Of a DNA stretch of 64,000 nt, positions 1 through 7,853 are shown piece by piece. Made by a program: the position numbers and the translations under genes. This DNA comes from Mesorhizobium sp. B1-1-8 (GTDB lineage: Bacteria > Pseudomonadota > Alphaproteobacteria > Rhizobiales > Rhizobiaceae), in assembly GCF_006442795.2 (NCBI RefSeq), contig NZ_CP083956.1, positions 4,193,501 to 4,257,500 on the forward strand, given 5' to 3'. Each line of letters begins with the position of its first letter. Positions within the stretch are counted from its first letter, which is position 1. The notes beneath the pieces were generated by a model. It did no database searches, was not told the DNA's origin, and worked only from the letters and a program-made list of their open reading frames with translations.

Positions 1-1
1 A

Positions 2-1633
2 CTGGGACTCCCGCCGACGCAGCGGCTTACCTTGGACGAATTTCGATGCAGAAGGCACCCCGATGATGTCGACCGGGTTGACCAGACGTTCGAGGCTTTC
101 ATCAAGTCTGGCAGCCAAGGCTCGTACGAAGATCGCTATAGGGTGCGGGCAAACAACGGATCTTACCGTTGGGTGCATTCGCGCGGGAAAATCGTCGCCG
201 GCAAGGACGGCATGGCGCAACGAATGGTCGGCGTTTCCCTTGACATCACAGAACAGATGGAGGCCGGGGAACGAGTCAGGCAGCTCCTGCGCTATGACCC
301 TCTGACCGGTTTGGCGAAGCCGCAGAAATTTCTTTCGGATATCGATGACGCGCTTGCCAGGATGAGTTCCGGTAGCATGGTCGGAATCGTTCAGGCGAAG
401 CTGCTCGACCTCGACCAGCTCATCGGCGACTCAGAGATTTTGGAGGACGCAAAGATTGTTCGGGCAATCGGCGATCGTCTGCAGGCGCTCTCGGAAGCCG
501 GATTCGTGGCATGCCGCGTTTCGACGGATATTTTCGCTGTCGCCACCCCTGCACTGAAGACCCCTGAAGCGGTGCAGAACGCCACACGACAGGTTCTGAG
601 CGTCTTTTCGAAGCCGCTACAAGTGGACGACGGATGCGTAAGACTTCGTTTTCTGATGGGCGCTGCGCTCTCCCCGCAGGATGGCGACAATGCGCACATT
701 CTTCTGCGCAACAGCGGCCATGCTCTCGGGCGGGCCGACCGTACCGCCGACGCCGGCATTCGTTGGTTCACCGAAGGAATGGACACCGAATCCCGGAAGC
801 GAAACGACCGCCTCCGGGACCTCGCCGGTGCCGTGGCCAACAGCGAGATCGAGTGCCATTTTCAACCGGTTGTCGATCTTGTGACCGGGCAAACAGCTGG
901 ATTTGAGGCGCTGGCACGCTGGCGCAGGAGAGATGAGGGATTGGTGTCTCCGGACCAGTTTATCGGCGCCGCGGAGGAACTCGGTCTCATATCGGAAATC
1001 GGGGAAGACATCCTCAGGCAGGCATGCCATGCAGCGGCCCAGTGGCCTGGAGATTCGGAATCGGCGCCGTTTGTGGCCGTCAATGTCTCACCCATTCAAC
1101 TAAACGACCCTTCTTTCCCCGCCGTTGTTGCACGGGTCCTTGCGGAAAGCGGATTGTCCCCCAGCCGGTTGGAACTGGAGATCACGGAGAACGCTCTTTC
1201 AAGCGAACCCACATTGGCGGCGCGGCGACTTACGACCCTCAGACGACTGGGGATTTCGATCGCGATCGACGACTTTGGCACCGGATATTCGTCCCTTGCG
1301 CTTTTGAGCAAATTTCCATTCACCCGGCTGAAGATCGACAGGTCCTTTATCGCTGGCTACGGCCAGCGACATGAATCCACGATCATCGTCGACATGATCA
1401 TTGATCTTTGCCGGCACCTCGATCTGTCGATCACCGCCGAAGGCGTGGAAACGAGCAGGCAAGCCGCGCTGCTGTCCGCTAGAGGCGTTACCCTCGCGCA
1501 AGGCTACCGATTCAGTCGTGCCGTGCCGGTGGGGAACGCAACGGCGCTTCTCAGTAGAAAATGGCCGGTTCAAATAGCGATTTCAGCGCCCGAACGGGAA
1601 CTTCTTGCCCATGAGGGCGGAAGCCGACGGTGA
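2..1633 (+). CDS. PAS-GGDEF-EAL protein, 5' end outside the window
   Basis: The reading frame is open from the first base, so the true start lies upstream; a TTG at 32 is only an internal candidate. Counted from that TTG, residues 1-80 are the end of a PAS/PAC sensor, followed by a GGDEF-type domain and an EAL domain. The GGDEF signature is replaced by S-T-D-I-F, so diguanylate cyclase activity is unlikely. The EAL domain keeps E-A-L-A-R-W, the DDFGTGYSSL motif and A-E-G-V-E-T, so it is probably an active cyclic-di-GMP phosphodiesterase. The degenerate GGDEF may bind GTP as a regulator (known for some family members; inference here). The input signal is unknown. Confidence 0.9.
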   Translation: MGLPPTQRLTLDEFRCRRHPDDVDRVDQTFEAFIKSGSQGSYEDRYRVRANNGSYRWVHSRGKIVAGKDGMAQRMVGVSLDITEQMEAGERVRQLLRYDPLTGLAKPQKFLSDIDDALARMSSGSMVGIVQAKLLDLDQLIGDSEILEDAKIVRAIGDRLQALSEAGFVACRVSTDIFAVATPALKTPEAVQNATRQVLSVFSKPLQVDDGCVRLRFLMGAALSPQDGDNAHILLRNSGHALGRADRTADAGIRWFTEGMDTESRKRNDRLRDLAGAVANSEIECHFQPVVDLVTGQTAGFEALARWRRRDEGLVSPDQFIGAAEELGLISEIGEDILRQACHAAAQWPGDSESAPFVAVNVSPIQLNDPSFPAVVARVLAESGLSPSRLELEITENALSSEPTLAARRLTTLRRLGISIAIDDFGTGYSSLALLSKFPFTRLKIDRSFIAGYGQRHESTIIVDMIIDLCRHLDLSITAEGVETSRQAALLSARGVTLAQGYRFSRAVPVGNATALLSRKWPVQIAISAPERELLAHEGGSRR

Positions 1634-1752
1634 GAGTGCTTAAGAGTCAGTCAACCCGAAATCCCGCCCTGCATGCGAGACGGGAGAAGGAAGTCATGAC
1701 AGGTCGCGCCAAGAGCCCGCCCCGCTGGCGTGCGAAGGTTGGGAAATGAAGG

Positions 1753-3285
1753 TCAATCCATATGGGCTGCCGGCGCGCCGCCGGCTGGTGCCGCCTTCGG
1801 CTTGCGCAGCAGCAAGACGAAAGGAATGGCAATCAGCGTCATCACCATCAGGATTTTGAAGTCGTTGACGTAGGAAATCATCATCGCCTGCAGGTTCACA
1901 AGCCTGTCGACCTGCGACAGCGCCATCCGATCGCCGCCCGCGGCTGCAGGCGAGGCCACCCAGAGATTGGGGTTGTAGGGATTGATGAAGGCCGAAAGCT
2001 CGCTGTGGTTGATCTGCGTGTTGCGCACCATGAGCGCCACCACCACCGACACGCCGATCGACGAGCCGAGATTGCGCACCAGGCTGAACAGCGAGGTCGC
2101 ATCGGTGCGGTAGCGCGCGTCGAGCGTGGCGAAGGCAACGGTCGACAGCGGCACGAACACCATGCCCATGCCGAGGCCCTGGATGATGCCCGAAGAGATG
2201 ATCAGCCAGTTGTCCATCTGCGGCGTGAAGCTCGCCATGGTGTAGAGCGACTGCGCGGTGAGCAGGAAGCCGACGATGACGAGGATGCGCGCATCAATCC
2301 TGTGCATGATGCGGCCGACGAGCAGCATCGAGATCATCGTGCCGACACCGCGCGGTCCCATCACCACGCCGATGGTGACGGTCGGGTAGCCGAAGATCGT
2401 CGACAGCATCGGCGGCAGCAGCGACATCGAGGCCAAAATCAGCACGCCCATGACAAAGATGAACGCCAGCCCGGCGACGAAATTGCGGTCGAGGAAGATT
2501 TTCGGGTCGATGAAGGGGTGTTCCGCCGTCACCGTGTGGATGATGAACACCCAGAAGCCGGTGATCGACAGGCCAAGCTCGATCCAGATCTCGGGCGAGG
2601 AGAACCAGTCCACCTCGCCGCCGCGGTCGAGCATCAGTTGCAGCGCGCCGACGCCGAGCGAGATCATGGCGAAGCCGAAGAAATCGAAGCCGCGCACGCG
2701 CTTGGCGATAACAGGCAGATAGGCGGCCATGCCGAGGAAGGCGAGAATGCCGACCGGCAGGTTGATGAAGAACACCCAGCGCCAGTTGAAATTCTCGGTC
2801 AGCCAGCCGCCGAGCGTCGGCCCAAGGATCGGCCCCAGCATAATGCCGGCGCCCCAGATGGCCATGGCCTGGCCATGACGCTCCTTCGGGTTGATGTCGA
2901 GCAGGAAGGTCTGCGACAGCGGCACTATTGCCGCGCCGAACACGCCCTGCAGCAGGCGAAACAGCACCATCGACTCGAGGCTCCAGGCGAGGCCGCAAAG
3001 CATGGAGAAGATGGTGAAGCCGACGACCGCGGTCAGGAACAGTTCCTTGCGGCCGAGACGGTCGGCAAGCCAGCCGGTGACCGGCGTCATGATCGCCGCG
3101 GCCACGATATAGGAGGTCAGCACCCAGTTGATGTTGTCTGGCGAAGCGCCGAGGTCGCCGGTCATGGTCGGCAGCGCGACATTGGCGATCGTGGTGTCGA
3201 GCGCCTGCATGATCGTCGCCAGCATGAGCGCAACCGTTATCAGGCCGCGGTGCGGCACTTCCTTGAAGGGTTCTGGCTTGCTCAT
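1753..3285 (-). CDS. emrB: DHA2-family MFS multidrug efflux permease (EmrB/QacA type)
   Basis: This 510-residue inner-membrane drug:H+ antiporter has the length and about 14 hydrophobic segments expected of the DHA2 family. It shows the L-D-T-T-I-A-N-V-A-L-P motif in helix 1, motif A (G-W-L-A-D-R-L-G-R-K) near residue 75 and a motif C-like glycine/proline stretch (G-A-G-I-M-L-G-P-I-L-G-P) near residue 150. Start is ATG with GGAAG about nine bases upstream. It lies downstream of emrA and marR on the same strand and should work with the EmrA fusion protein and an outer-membrane channel. A 298-bp structured spacer separates it from emrA, which is unusual for this gene pair. Substrates cannot be read from the sequence. 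Confidence 0.93.
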   Translation of the reverse strand: MSKPEPFKEVPHRGLITVALMLATIMQALDTTIANVALPTMTGDLGASPDNINWVLTSYIVAAAIMTPVTGWLADRLGRKELFLTAVVGFTIFSMLCGLAWSLESMVLFRLLQGVFGAAIVPLSQTFLLDINPKERHGQAMAIWGAGIMLGPILGPTLGGWLTENFNWRWVFFINLPVGILAFLGMAAYLPVIAKRVRGFDFFGFAMISLGVGALQLMLDRGGEVDWFSSPEIWIELGLSITGFWVFIIHTVTAEHPFIDPKIFLDRNFVAGLAFIFVMGVLILASMSLLPPMLSTIFGYPTVTIGVVMGPRGVGTMISMLLVGRIMHRIDARILVIVGFLLTAQSLYTMASFTPQMDNWLIISSGIIQGLGMGMVFVPLSTVAFATLDARYRTDATSLFSLVRNLGSSIGVSVVVALMVRNTQINHSELSAFINPYNPNLWVASPAAAGGDRMALSQVDRLVNLQAMMISYVNDFKILMVMTLIAIPFVLLLRKPKAAPAGGAPAAHMD

Positions 3286-3325
3286 GATGCGAAACTTCCG
3301 GCAGGTAACAAAAACATGTACACTG

Positions 3326-3503
3326 GGTTTCCGGGCGGCAAAGCCTTCCGTTGAGAGACCCTCATCGCGGTGGGACGCGACTATCGATGTGGGGGTTACA
3401 TCGACCGAAAGTCTCTACCAGAGCGGATGCCTGCCGCCCGGAAACCTGAGGACCGACGGGTCCGTATCGAAGGCTTCAGCTTTCGATCAAGCCGCAATGC
3501 GGC
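3326..3503 (-). other. Highly structured spacer between emrA and emrB, candidate cis-acting RNA or ncRNA
   Basis: The outer helix is a perfect 15-bp inverted repeat (3326-3340 with 3432-3446). Nested inside are a 6-bp pair (3354-3359 with 3411-3416) and two hairpins in it (3365-3369/3376-3380 and 3384-3390/3398-3404). Three more perfect hairpins lie at 3450-3463, 3466-3487 and 3491-3503. Read on the minus strand, this folds as several hairpins followed by a branched helix just upstream of emrB. I could not match it to a riboswitch or sRNA family from memory. A short T run follows but is not joined to a stem, so it is not a clear intrinsic terminator. The strand is assumed from the operon direction. 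Confidence 0.5.
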
Positions 3504-3583
3504 CCAGTCCAAAGGCTGATCCTCTCACTTCCTCCCATCAGACCAATCCCTGCTCCTCACCGCTCCCGCCTGGTTCAGCTGAT

Positions 3584-4783
3584 TTACTGTACCTCGCCGG
3601 CCGTGGCGTGACCGAAGATCGACGGCAAGCCGCGCGCCACGCCGGTGTCGACGGTGACGCTCGCGCTCATGCCGGTGCGCAGCATCATTTTGGCGTCCGC
3701 GTCGGTCAGTTCCAGGCGCACCGGAATGCGCTGGGTAACCTTGACCCAGTTACCGGTGGCGTTCTGGGCCGGCAGCAGCGAGAACTCCGCGCCGGTGCCG
3801 GCGCCGATCGCCTTGACGGTCGCCTCGAAAGTCCGGCCCGGATAGGTGTCGACGACGATCTCCGCCTTCTGGCCCGGCTTCATGTGGGTGAGCTGGGTTT
3901 CCTTGAAATTTGCGTCGATCCAGGTGTCGCCGGTCTCGACCAGCGCAAATAGCGGCGTGCCGGCGCTGACATACTGGCCGACCTTGAAGGAGGCGGCCTG
4001 ATAGACGACGCCGTCGGCCGGCGCCCTCACGCTGGTCCGCGCGAGGTCGTAGGCCGCCTTGTCGCGCGCAGCGAGCGCTGCCATCACGCTCGGATGCTTG
4101 TCGGTCTCGATATCGGGGTTGCCGCCAAGCGCCGCCCTGGCGCTGATAATGCCCTGCTCGGCCACCGCCAGCTGCTGCTTGGCCTTGTCGAGGTCGTTGC
4201 GGGCCTGGTCGAGAGACGACTTGGCGTTGATGCCCTTCTGGGCGAGGTCGGCGGCGCGGTCATATTGCGACTGCGCGTAGGCGACTTCGCTGGTGTCGGA
4301 TTTTTCCTGCGCCGTCGCCTGGCTGTAGGCGGCGCGCAGCTGCTCAACGTTGAGGCGCGCGGCGGCAACCGCCGCGTCGGCCTGGGCGAGCGCAATCCGG
4401 TAGGGCTCGGGGTCGATGACAAAGAGAAGGTCGCCCTGCTTGACCGTCTGGTTATCGGAGATGGCGACCTGGACGATACGGCCCGCCGTGTCGGCGGCCA
4501 TCGAAATCCTGGCCTGCTGGAGATTGGCGTTCTCTGTCTCCTGATAGCGGCCGCCGGTCACCCAGACAAAGGCGCCGCCGATAAGCAGCGCCGCCGGCAG
4601 CGCGACCATCAGCAGCAGGCGGCCGATGCGGCGCTTCTTTTTCGGTGCCGGCGCCGGCTGCGGCATTGGCGCCACCGAGACCGGAGCGGGTGCCGGCTGC
4701 GTCTGGGCTTCGGCGACCGGCTGCGCCGGCGCCTCCAGCTCCAGCTTGGTGACATTGTCTTCTATCTTGGCTGCCGCGTTCAT
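3584..4783 (-). CDS. emrA: HlyD/EmrA-family membrane fusion protein
   Basis: This is the periplasmic adaptor of a tripartite drug efflux pump, 399 residues. A cytoplasmic N-terminus rich in Pro, Ala and Gln is followed by a basic KKKRR patch and one membrane helix at about residues 53-71. Then come the first half of a lipoyl/barrel-sandwich domain (D-T-A-G-R-I-V-Q-V), a long alpha-helical hairpin rich in Ala/Gln/Lys, and the second barrel half with the typical R-A-P-A-D-G-V-V sequence. The ATG overlaps the marR stop by four bases (ATGA), indicating translational coupling. Its partner permease lies downstream after a 298-bp spacer. Confidence 0.93.
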   Translation of the reverse strand: MNAAAKIEDNVTKLELEAPAQPVAEAQTQPAPAPVSVAPMPQPAPAPKKKRRIGRLLLMVALPAALLIGGAFVWVTGGRYQETENANLQQARISMAADTAGRIVQVAISDNQTVKQGDLLFVIDPEPYRIALAQADAAVAAARLNVEQLRAAYSQATAQEKSDTSEVAYAQSQYDRAADLAQKGINAKSSLDQARNDLDKAKQQLAVAEQGIISARAALGGNPDIETDKHPSVMAALAARDKAAYDLARTSVRAPADGVVYQAASFKVGQYVSAGTPLFALVETGDTWIDANFKETQLTHMKPGQKAEIVVDTYPGRTFEATVKAIGAGTGAEFSLLPAQNATGNWVKVTQRIPVRLELTDADAKMMLRTGMSASVTVDTGVARGLPSIFGHATAGEVQ

Positions 4784-5268
4784 GCTGCTGCGCCTTCCGT
4801 ATTCTTCATCTTTTCCAGGGACGACGTCTCGCCGTCCGTCAGATTCTGCACGATGGTGTCGAGCACCCGGATCAGGATGCGGCGTTCTTCCGCCGATACA
4901 CCGGTGAGCGATTCCTCATAGACCTCGCCGGCAAGGCTCTTGACCTCGGCATAGGCCGCGTTCGCCTTCTCGGTCGGGAAGATCATGCGCACGCGGCGAT
5001 CGGCGGCGTCAGGGCGGCGCTCGATCCAGCCACCTTCCTCCATCCTGTCGACCAGGCGCGAGACGCTGATCGGCTCGATTTCCAGAAGTTCGGCCAGCCG
5101 CGCCTGCGCCACGCCCGCCTCTTTGGCGACGCGGACCAGAAGCCGCCATTGCGCCGACGACAGGCCAAGCCCGCTGGCGCGCGCCTCGAAGCGCTTGCGC
5201 ATCAGGCGTTGCACGTCGTGGATCAAAAATCCCAATCTGTCGATGCCATCTGAAACCATGAGCGGCAT
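4780..5268 (-). CDS. MarR-family transcriptional regulator of the emrAB operon
   Basis: This 162-residue winged-helix protein has the MarR layout: an N-terminal dimerisation helix, a recognition region (A-R-L-A-E-L-L-E-I-E-P-I-S-V-S-R-L-V-D-R-M) and a wing ending in R-R-P-D-A-A-D-R-R-V-R. It is the first gene of the efflux operon and overlaps emrA by four bases, so it is probably a ligand-released repressor of its own operon. The start is uncertain: ATG at 5268 lies inside promoter-like sequence, and a second ATG at 5259 follows three codons later. Neither has a clear Shine-Dalgarno sequence. Confidence 0.92.
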   Translation of the reverse strand: MPLMVSDGIDRLGFLIHDVQRLMRKRFEARASGLGLSSAQWRLLVRVAKEAGVAQARLAELLEIEPISVSRLVDRMEEGGWIERRPDAADRRVRMIFPTEKANAAYAEVKSLAGEVYEESLTGVSAEERRILIRVLDTIVQNLTDGETSSLEKMKNTEGAAA

Positions 5269-5294
5269 ATATAATAAGCGTGCTTACTATTCAA
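5266..5294 (-). promoter_or_regulatory. Probable marR-emrAB promoter with overlapping operator
   Basis: On the minus strand TTGAAT (5289-5294) and TATATG (5266-5271) are separated by 17 bases. Between them is the inverted repeat TAAGC-GT-GCTTA (5275-5286, plus strand), well placed for MarR binding. If this is the promoter, transcription would start almost at the second ATG of marR, giving a leaderless or near-leaderless message. Confidence 0.5.
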
Positions 5295-5449
5295 GCCCCA
5301 TGCATTGCTCCAGAAGCCGGCAAATCCACATGGCAGCGATGCGATGTGCTCATGGTTAGCGCTCGGTGAACGCCACGGCTCCGAAGATGCGCTGCGCTAC
5401 GGACCCGGGAATTCGATGCACACAACGGCGATGGCGGGGAGAAATCCGA

Positions 5450-6385
5450 TCAAAGGGCGAGATTCCAGGTCTGGCCAACCAGATCCTTGCCGAAGGAGTG
5501 ATGGCGTTCTTCTTCAACCAGCTTGAAGCCGGCTGCCTGATAGATGCGACGGGCCGAGGTCAGTATGTCGTTCGTCCACAGCGTTAGCGTCTTGTAGCCT
5601 TTGGCGCGGGCGAAGCCGATGCACTCGTCGACCAGCCGCCTGCCGATGCCGAGACCGCGCGCCGAAGGCTCGACATAGAGCAGCCTGAGCTCCGCCACTT
5701 TGGGCGATTTGCGCACGACAAAGACCGAGCCGACCACCTCGCCTTCGCGCTCGGCGATCCAACCGCGCTCCCATTGCGGGACGAAGTTCTTGACGAACTC
5801 GCCGAGGATTTCCGCCACCAGCGCCTCATAGGTTTCGTCCCAGCCATAGTCCTGCGCGTAAAGCAGGCCCTGGCGATGCGTGATCCAGCCGATGTCGCCG
5901 ACCTGCAGCGGCCGCAGGATGTAGGGCACCTCGGGCTTGGGACGGTCGCCGAGCAGCTCCTGCACGGTGTGCATGGCCTTGACCAGCCGCTCCTGGTCGG
6001 CGGGCGCGAGGCGATCGAGCAGCGCACGCACCTGCTCATGCGAATCCTGGTTGAGGGGCGCGAAGGCCTCCCGCCCCGCTGCGGTCAGCGCGATCGAGGA
6101 TCGGCGTGCATCGGTCTCGGTGGCGGCGCGCTCGACCAGGCCGCGTTCCTCGAATTTCTTCAGCAGACGACTGACGTAGCCGGGGTCGAGGCCGAGGTCG
6201 CGCACAAGGTCGCTGGCGACAAGACCGTCACGATGCGCGAGTTCGTAAAGCACGCGGGCCTCGGTCAGCGAGAACGGGCTCTTCAGGAGGCCTTCGTCGA
6301 GGAGACCGATCTGGCGGGTATAGAAGCGGTTGAAGGCGCGTACCGCATCGATGCGCTGCTTGCCGGGGTGATCGTGGATGGTCAT
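5450..6385 (-). CDS. MarR-GNAT fusion (HTH regulator with N-acetyltransferase domain)
   Basis: This 311-residue protein has two parts. Residues 1-150 form a MarR winged-helix domain (V-A-S-D-L-V-R-D-L-G-L-D-P-G-Y-V-S-R-L-L-K). Residues 160-311 form a GNAT acetyltransferase fold whose acetyl-CoA loop reads R-G-L-G-I-G-R-R-L-V-D. Such fusions are widespread in Proteobacteria, but the acetylated substrate is usually unknown. AGGAG precedes the ATG by nine bases. A small palindrome at 6422-6434 is a likely self-operator. The gene is monocistronic, with no obvious functional partner. Confidence 0.92.
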   Translation of the reverse strand: MTIHDHPGKQRIDAVRAFNRFYTRQIGLLDEGLLKSPFSLTEARVLYELAHRDGLVASDLVRDLGLDPGYVSRLLKKFEERGLVERAATETDARRSSIALTAAGREAFAPLNQDSHEQVRALLDRLAPADQERLVKAMHTVQELLGDRPKPEVPYILRPLQVGDIGWITHRQGLLYAQDYGWDETYEALVAEILGEFVKNFVPQWERGWIAEREGEVVGSVFVVRKSPKVAELRLLYVEPSARGLGIGRRLVDECIGFARAKGYKTLTLWTNDILTSARRIYQAAGFKLVEEERHHSFGKDLVGQTWNLAL

Positions 6386-6421
6386 GGGGTGCTCCTGTCC
6401 AGAGCAGGATTGATTATTTAG

Positions 6422-6434
6422 TTGACTGAGTCAA
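6422..6434. promoter_or_regulatory. Inverted repeat upstream of the MarR-GNAT gene, probable operator
   Basis: TTGAC-TGA-GTCAA lies 37 bp upstream of the ATG at 6385. Its position and symmetry suit binding by a dimeric MarR protein, probably the product of the adjacent gene. No binding data are available here. Confidence 0.45.
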
Positions 6435-6466
6435 GCAAATGGTGACGTCGAAGCACCTCACAACTT

Positions 6467-6676
6467 CGTCATTCTAGGGCGGAGCAAGGAGCGAAGCGAC
6501 GCGCGCAGACCCTAGAATCCATTCCGTGACCGATACGTGTGGCCACGTTGCAGACCTTGGTACCGAACGTCGGCATAAACGACCTTCTTCTGCATCCGTA
6601 TCGCTCTTCGGCAGGCGGAACGGCATGGATTCTACGGTCTGCGCTCCGCTTCGCGTCGCTCCGCCCTAGAATGACG
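6467..6676. repeat. Large nested palindromic intergenic repeat
   Basis: Two arms of about 55 bp (6467-6525 and 6622-6676) are imperfect reverse complements around a unique centre of about 95 bp. The left arm itself carries a smaller palindrome, ATTCTAGGG (6471-6479) with CCCTAGAAT (6510-6518), so the structure is nested. It fills the space between the MarR-GNAT gene and the PLP enzyme and encodes nothing convincing. The layout resembles mosaic palindromic elements of rhizobial genomes; I assign no family name. Confidence 0.75.
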
Positions 6677-6716
6677 ACCCCCGGTCGCCGGCGCCAATCA
6701 CGAGCGCCGTGACGCC

Positions 6717-7853
6717 TCACCCCATCGGCAAAACCGGCCAGAATTCCACGATGCGTCCGGCCGAAAACACGGCAATTGCCCCGAATTGCTGCAGGACCGC
6801 CTCGCTCTGCGTCGGCCGCAGGAAGGCGTAATCGCCTGGCCTGACGCTCGCCCCAGCGGGAAGTCCCATGAACTGCTGGTTGGAGGACAGGCCGATCAAC
6901 CGGTTCGGCTTCATGCCTTCGGGGAACGCGGGCTCGGCCATCCATTTGCCGCCATAGAGGTAGCAGCCTTTGCGCGGGAACAGGCCAAGCAGTTGCAGCG
7001 TCCGGGACAGAGCCGCCGGACCGGGCAGCACCGGATCGGGTGCCTTCAGGATCGGCATCGCGATGAAGGCCGCCGGCTGGAAGCCGCCGAGGCCGGGCCG
7101 GTCGAAATCGGCGGGCAGCACGAAGGCCGAACCGATCGACACTTCGTTGGCTGCCCCGCCCTGATGCAACAGCGCCGTCTTCGAGCCGCCGATGTTCAAG
7201 GTGCGGCGCTGGTCCGGCTCGAGGCAGGCGACAAATTCCGCCGCCCTGGCCGATGCTTTCTTCAGCGCCTTTCCAGCGCCGCCGAACAGGCCGGGGATCT
7301 CCGGCGCATGCGCCTCATAGGCCATGATGCCTTCGCAGCGCATGCCCGCGGGGATCGTCAGCGCCTTGATGTCCGCTGGACTGATAAAGCCGCCGCGATG
7401 CAGCCCGACATCGACCTCGAAGGCAAAGCGCAATTCGGCGCCGAGCTCGGCGGCGAGCGCGCCATATTCGGCCAGCCGCTCCGGCGTGTCGATCAGCCAG
7501 CAGACGCGCGACCACCAGCCGGCGCCGCCTCTGGTCAGCGCTGCCCTGGCCGCGCCGGCCGGCATCGGCTTGCCGTAGAGCAGGTCGCCCTCCGGAAACG
7601 CGTCGAGCACGGCCTGCGTGACCGGCGGATGGAAGGTCATGAAGCGGTTGGTGCCGATTGCCCTGGCTATATGCGAAAGCAGCGGCAGGCAGGGGAGCGA
7701 TTTGTCGACCAGCCGCACGGCAAGGTCCGGCGAGAGCCTGTTCTTCACCAGCCCGATGTTGGCGTCCAGCCGATCGCGGTCGACCACCAGGCAAGGCCGA
7801 AAAATCTCCGCCGCCTTCAGCGCCCTGGAGAGGTCGACAAAATAGGCACTCAT
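6717..7853 (-). CDS. PLP-dependent alanine-racemase-fold enzyme (D-threonine aldolase/amino-acid deaminase-like)
   Basis: The 378-residue product begins with the alanine-racemase N-terminal pattern: C-L-V-V-D-R-D-R-L-D-A-N, then a likely PLP lysine in V-D-K-S-L-P. The C-terminal part fits the DSD1/D-threonine-aldolase-type metal-binding domain. The family cleaves or deaminates D-3-hydroxy amino acids; the substrate here is unknown. I chose the ATG at 7853 because it overlaps the stop of the upstream oxidase gene (ATGA) and because translation upstream of it does not resemble the family. It is the last gene of a three-gene operon with an FAD oxidase and an MFS permease. Confidence 0.8.
   Translation of the reverse strand: MSAYFVDLSRALKAAEIFRPCLVVDRDRLDANIGLVKNRLSPDLAVRLVDKSLPCLPLLSHIARAIGTNRFMTFHPPVTQAVLDAFPEGDLLYGKPMPAGAARAALTRGGAGWWSRVCWLIDTPERLAEYGALAAELGAELRFAFEVDVGLHRGGFISPADIKALTIPAGMRCEGIMAYEAHAPEIPGLFGGAGKALKKASARAAEFVACLEPDQRRTLNIGGSKTALLHQGGAANEVSIGSAFVLPADFDRPGLGGFQPAAFIAMPILKAPDPVLPGPAALSRTLQLLGLFPRKGCYLYGGKWMAEPAFPEGMKPNRLIGLSSNQQFMGLPAGASVRPGDYAFLRPTQSEAVLQQFGAIAVFSAGRIVEFWPVLPMG

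Noticed and set aside
3302..3320. Intrinsic terminator at the end of the emr spacer structure
   Set aside because: The minus-strand T5 run is not next to a stem, and the 15-bp helix has a 91-base interior, so it does not fit.
1762..3354. Long plus-strand reading frame of 530 codons
   Set aside because: It is antisense to emrB, His/Arg/Asp-rich without any domain pattern, a usual shadow in high-G+C DNA.
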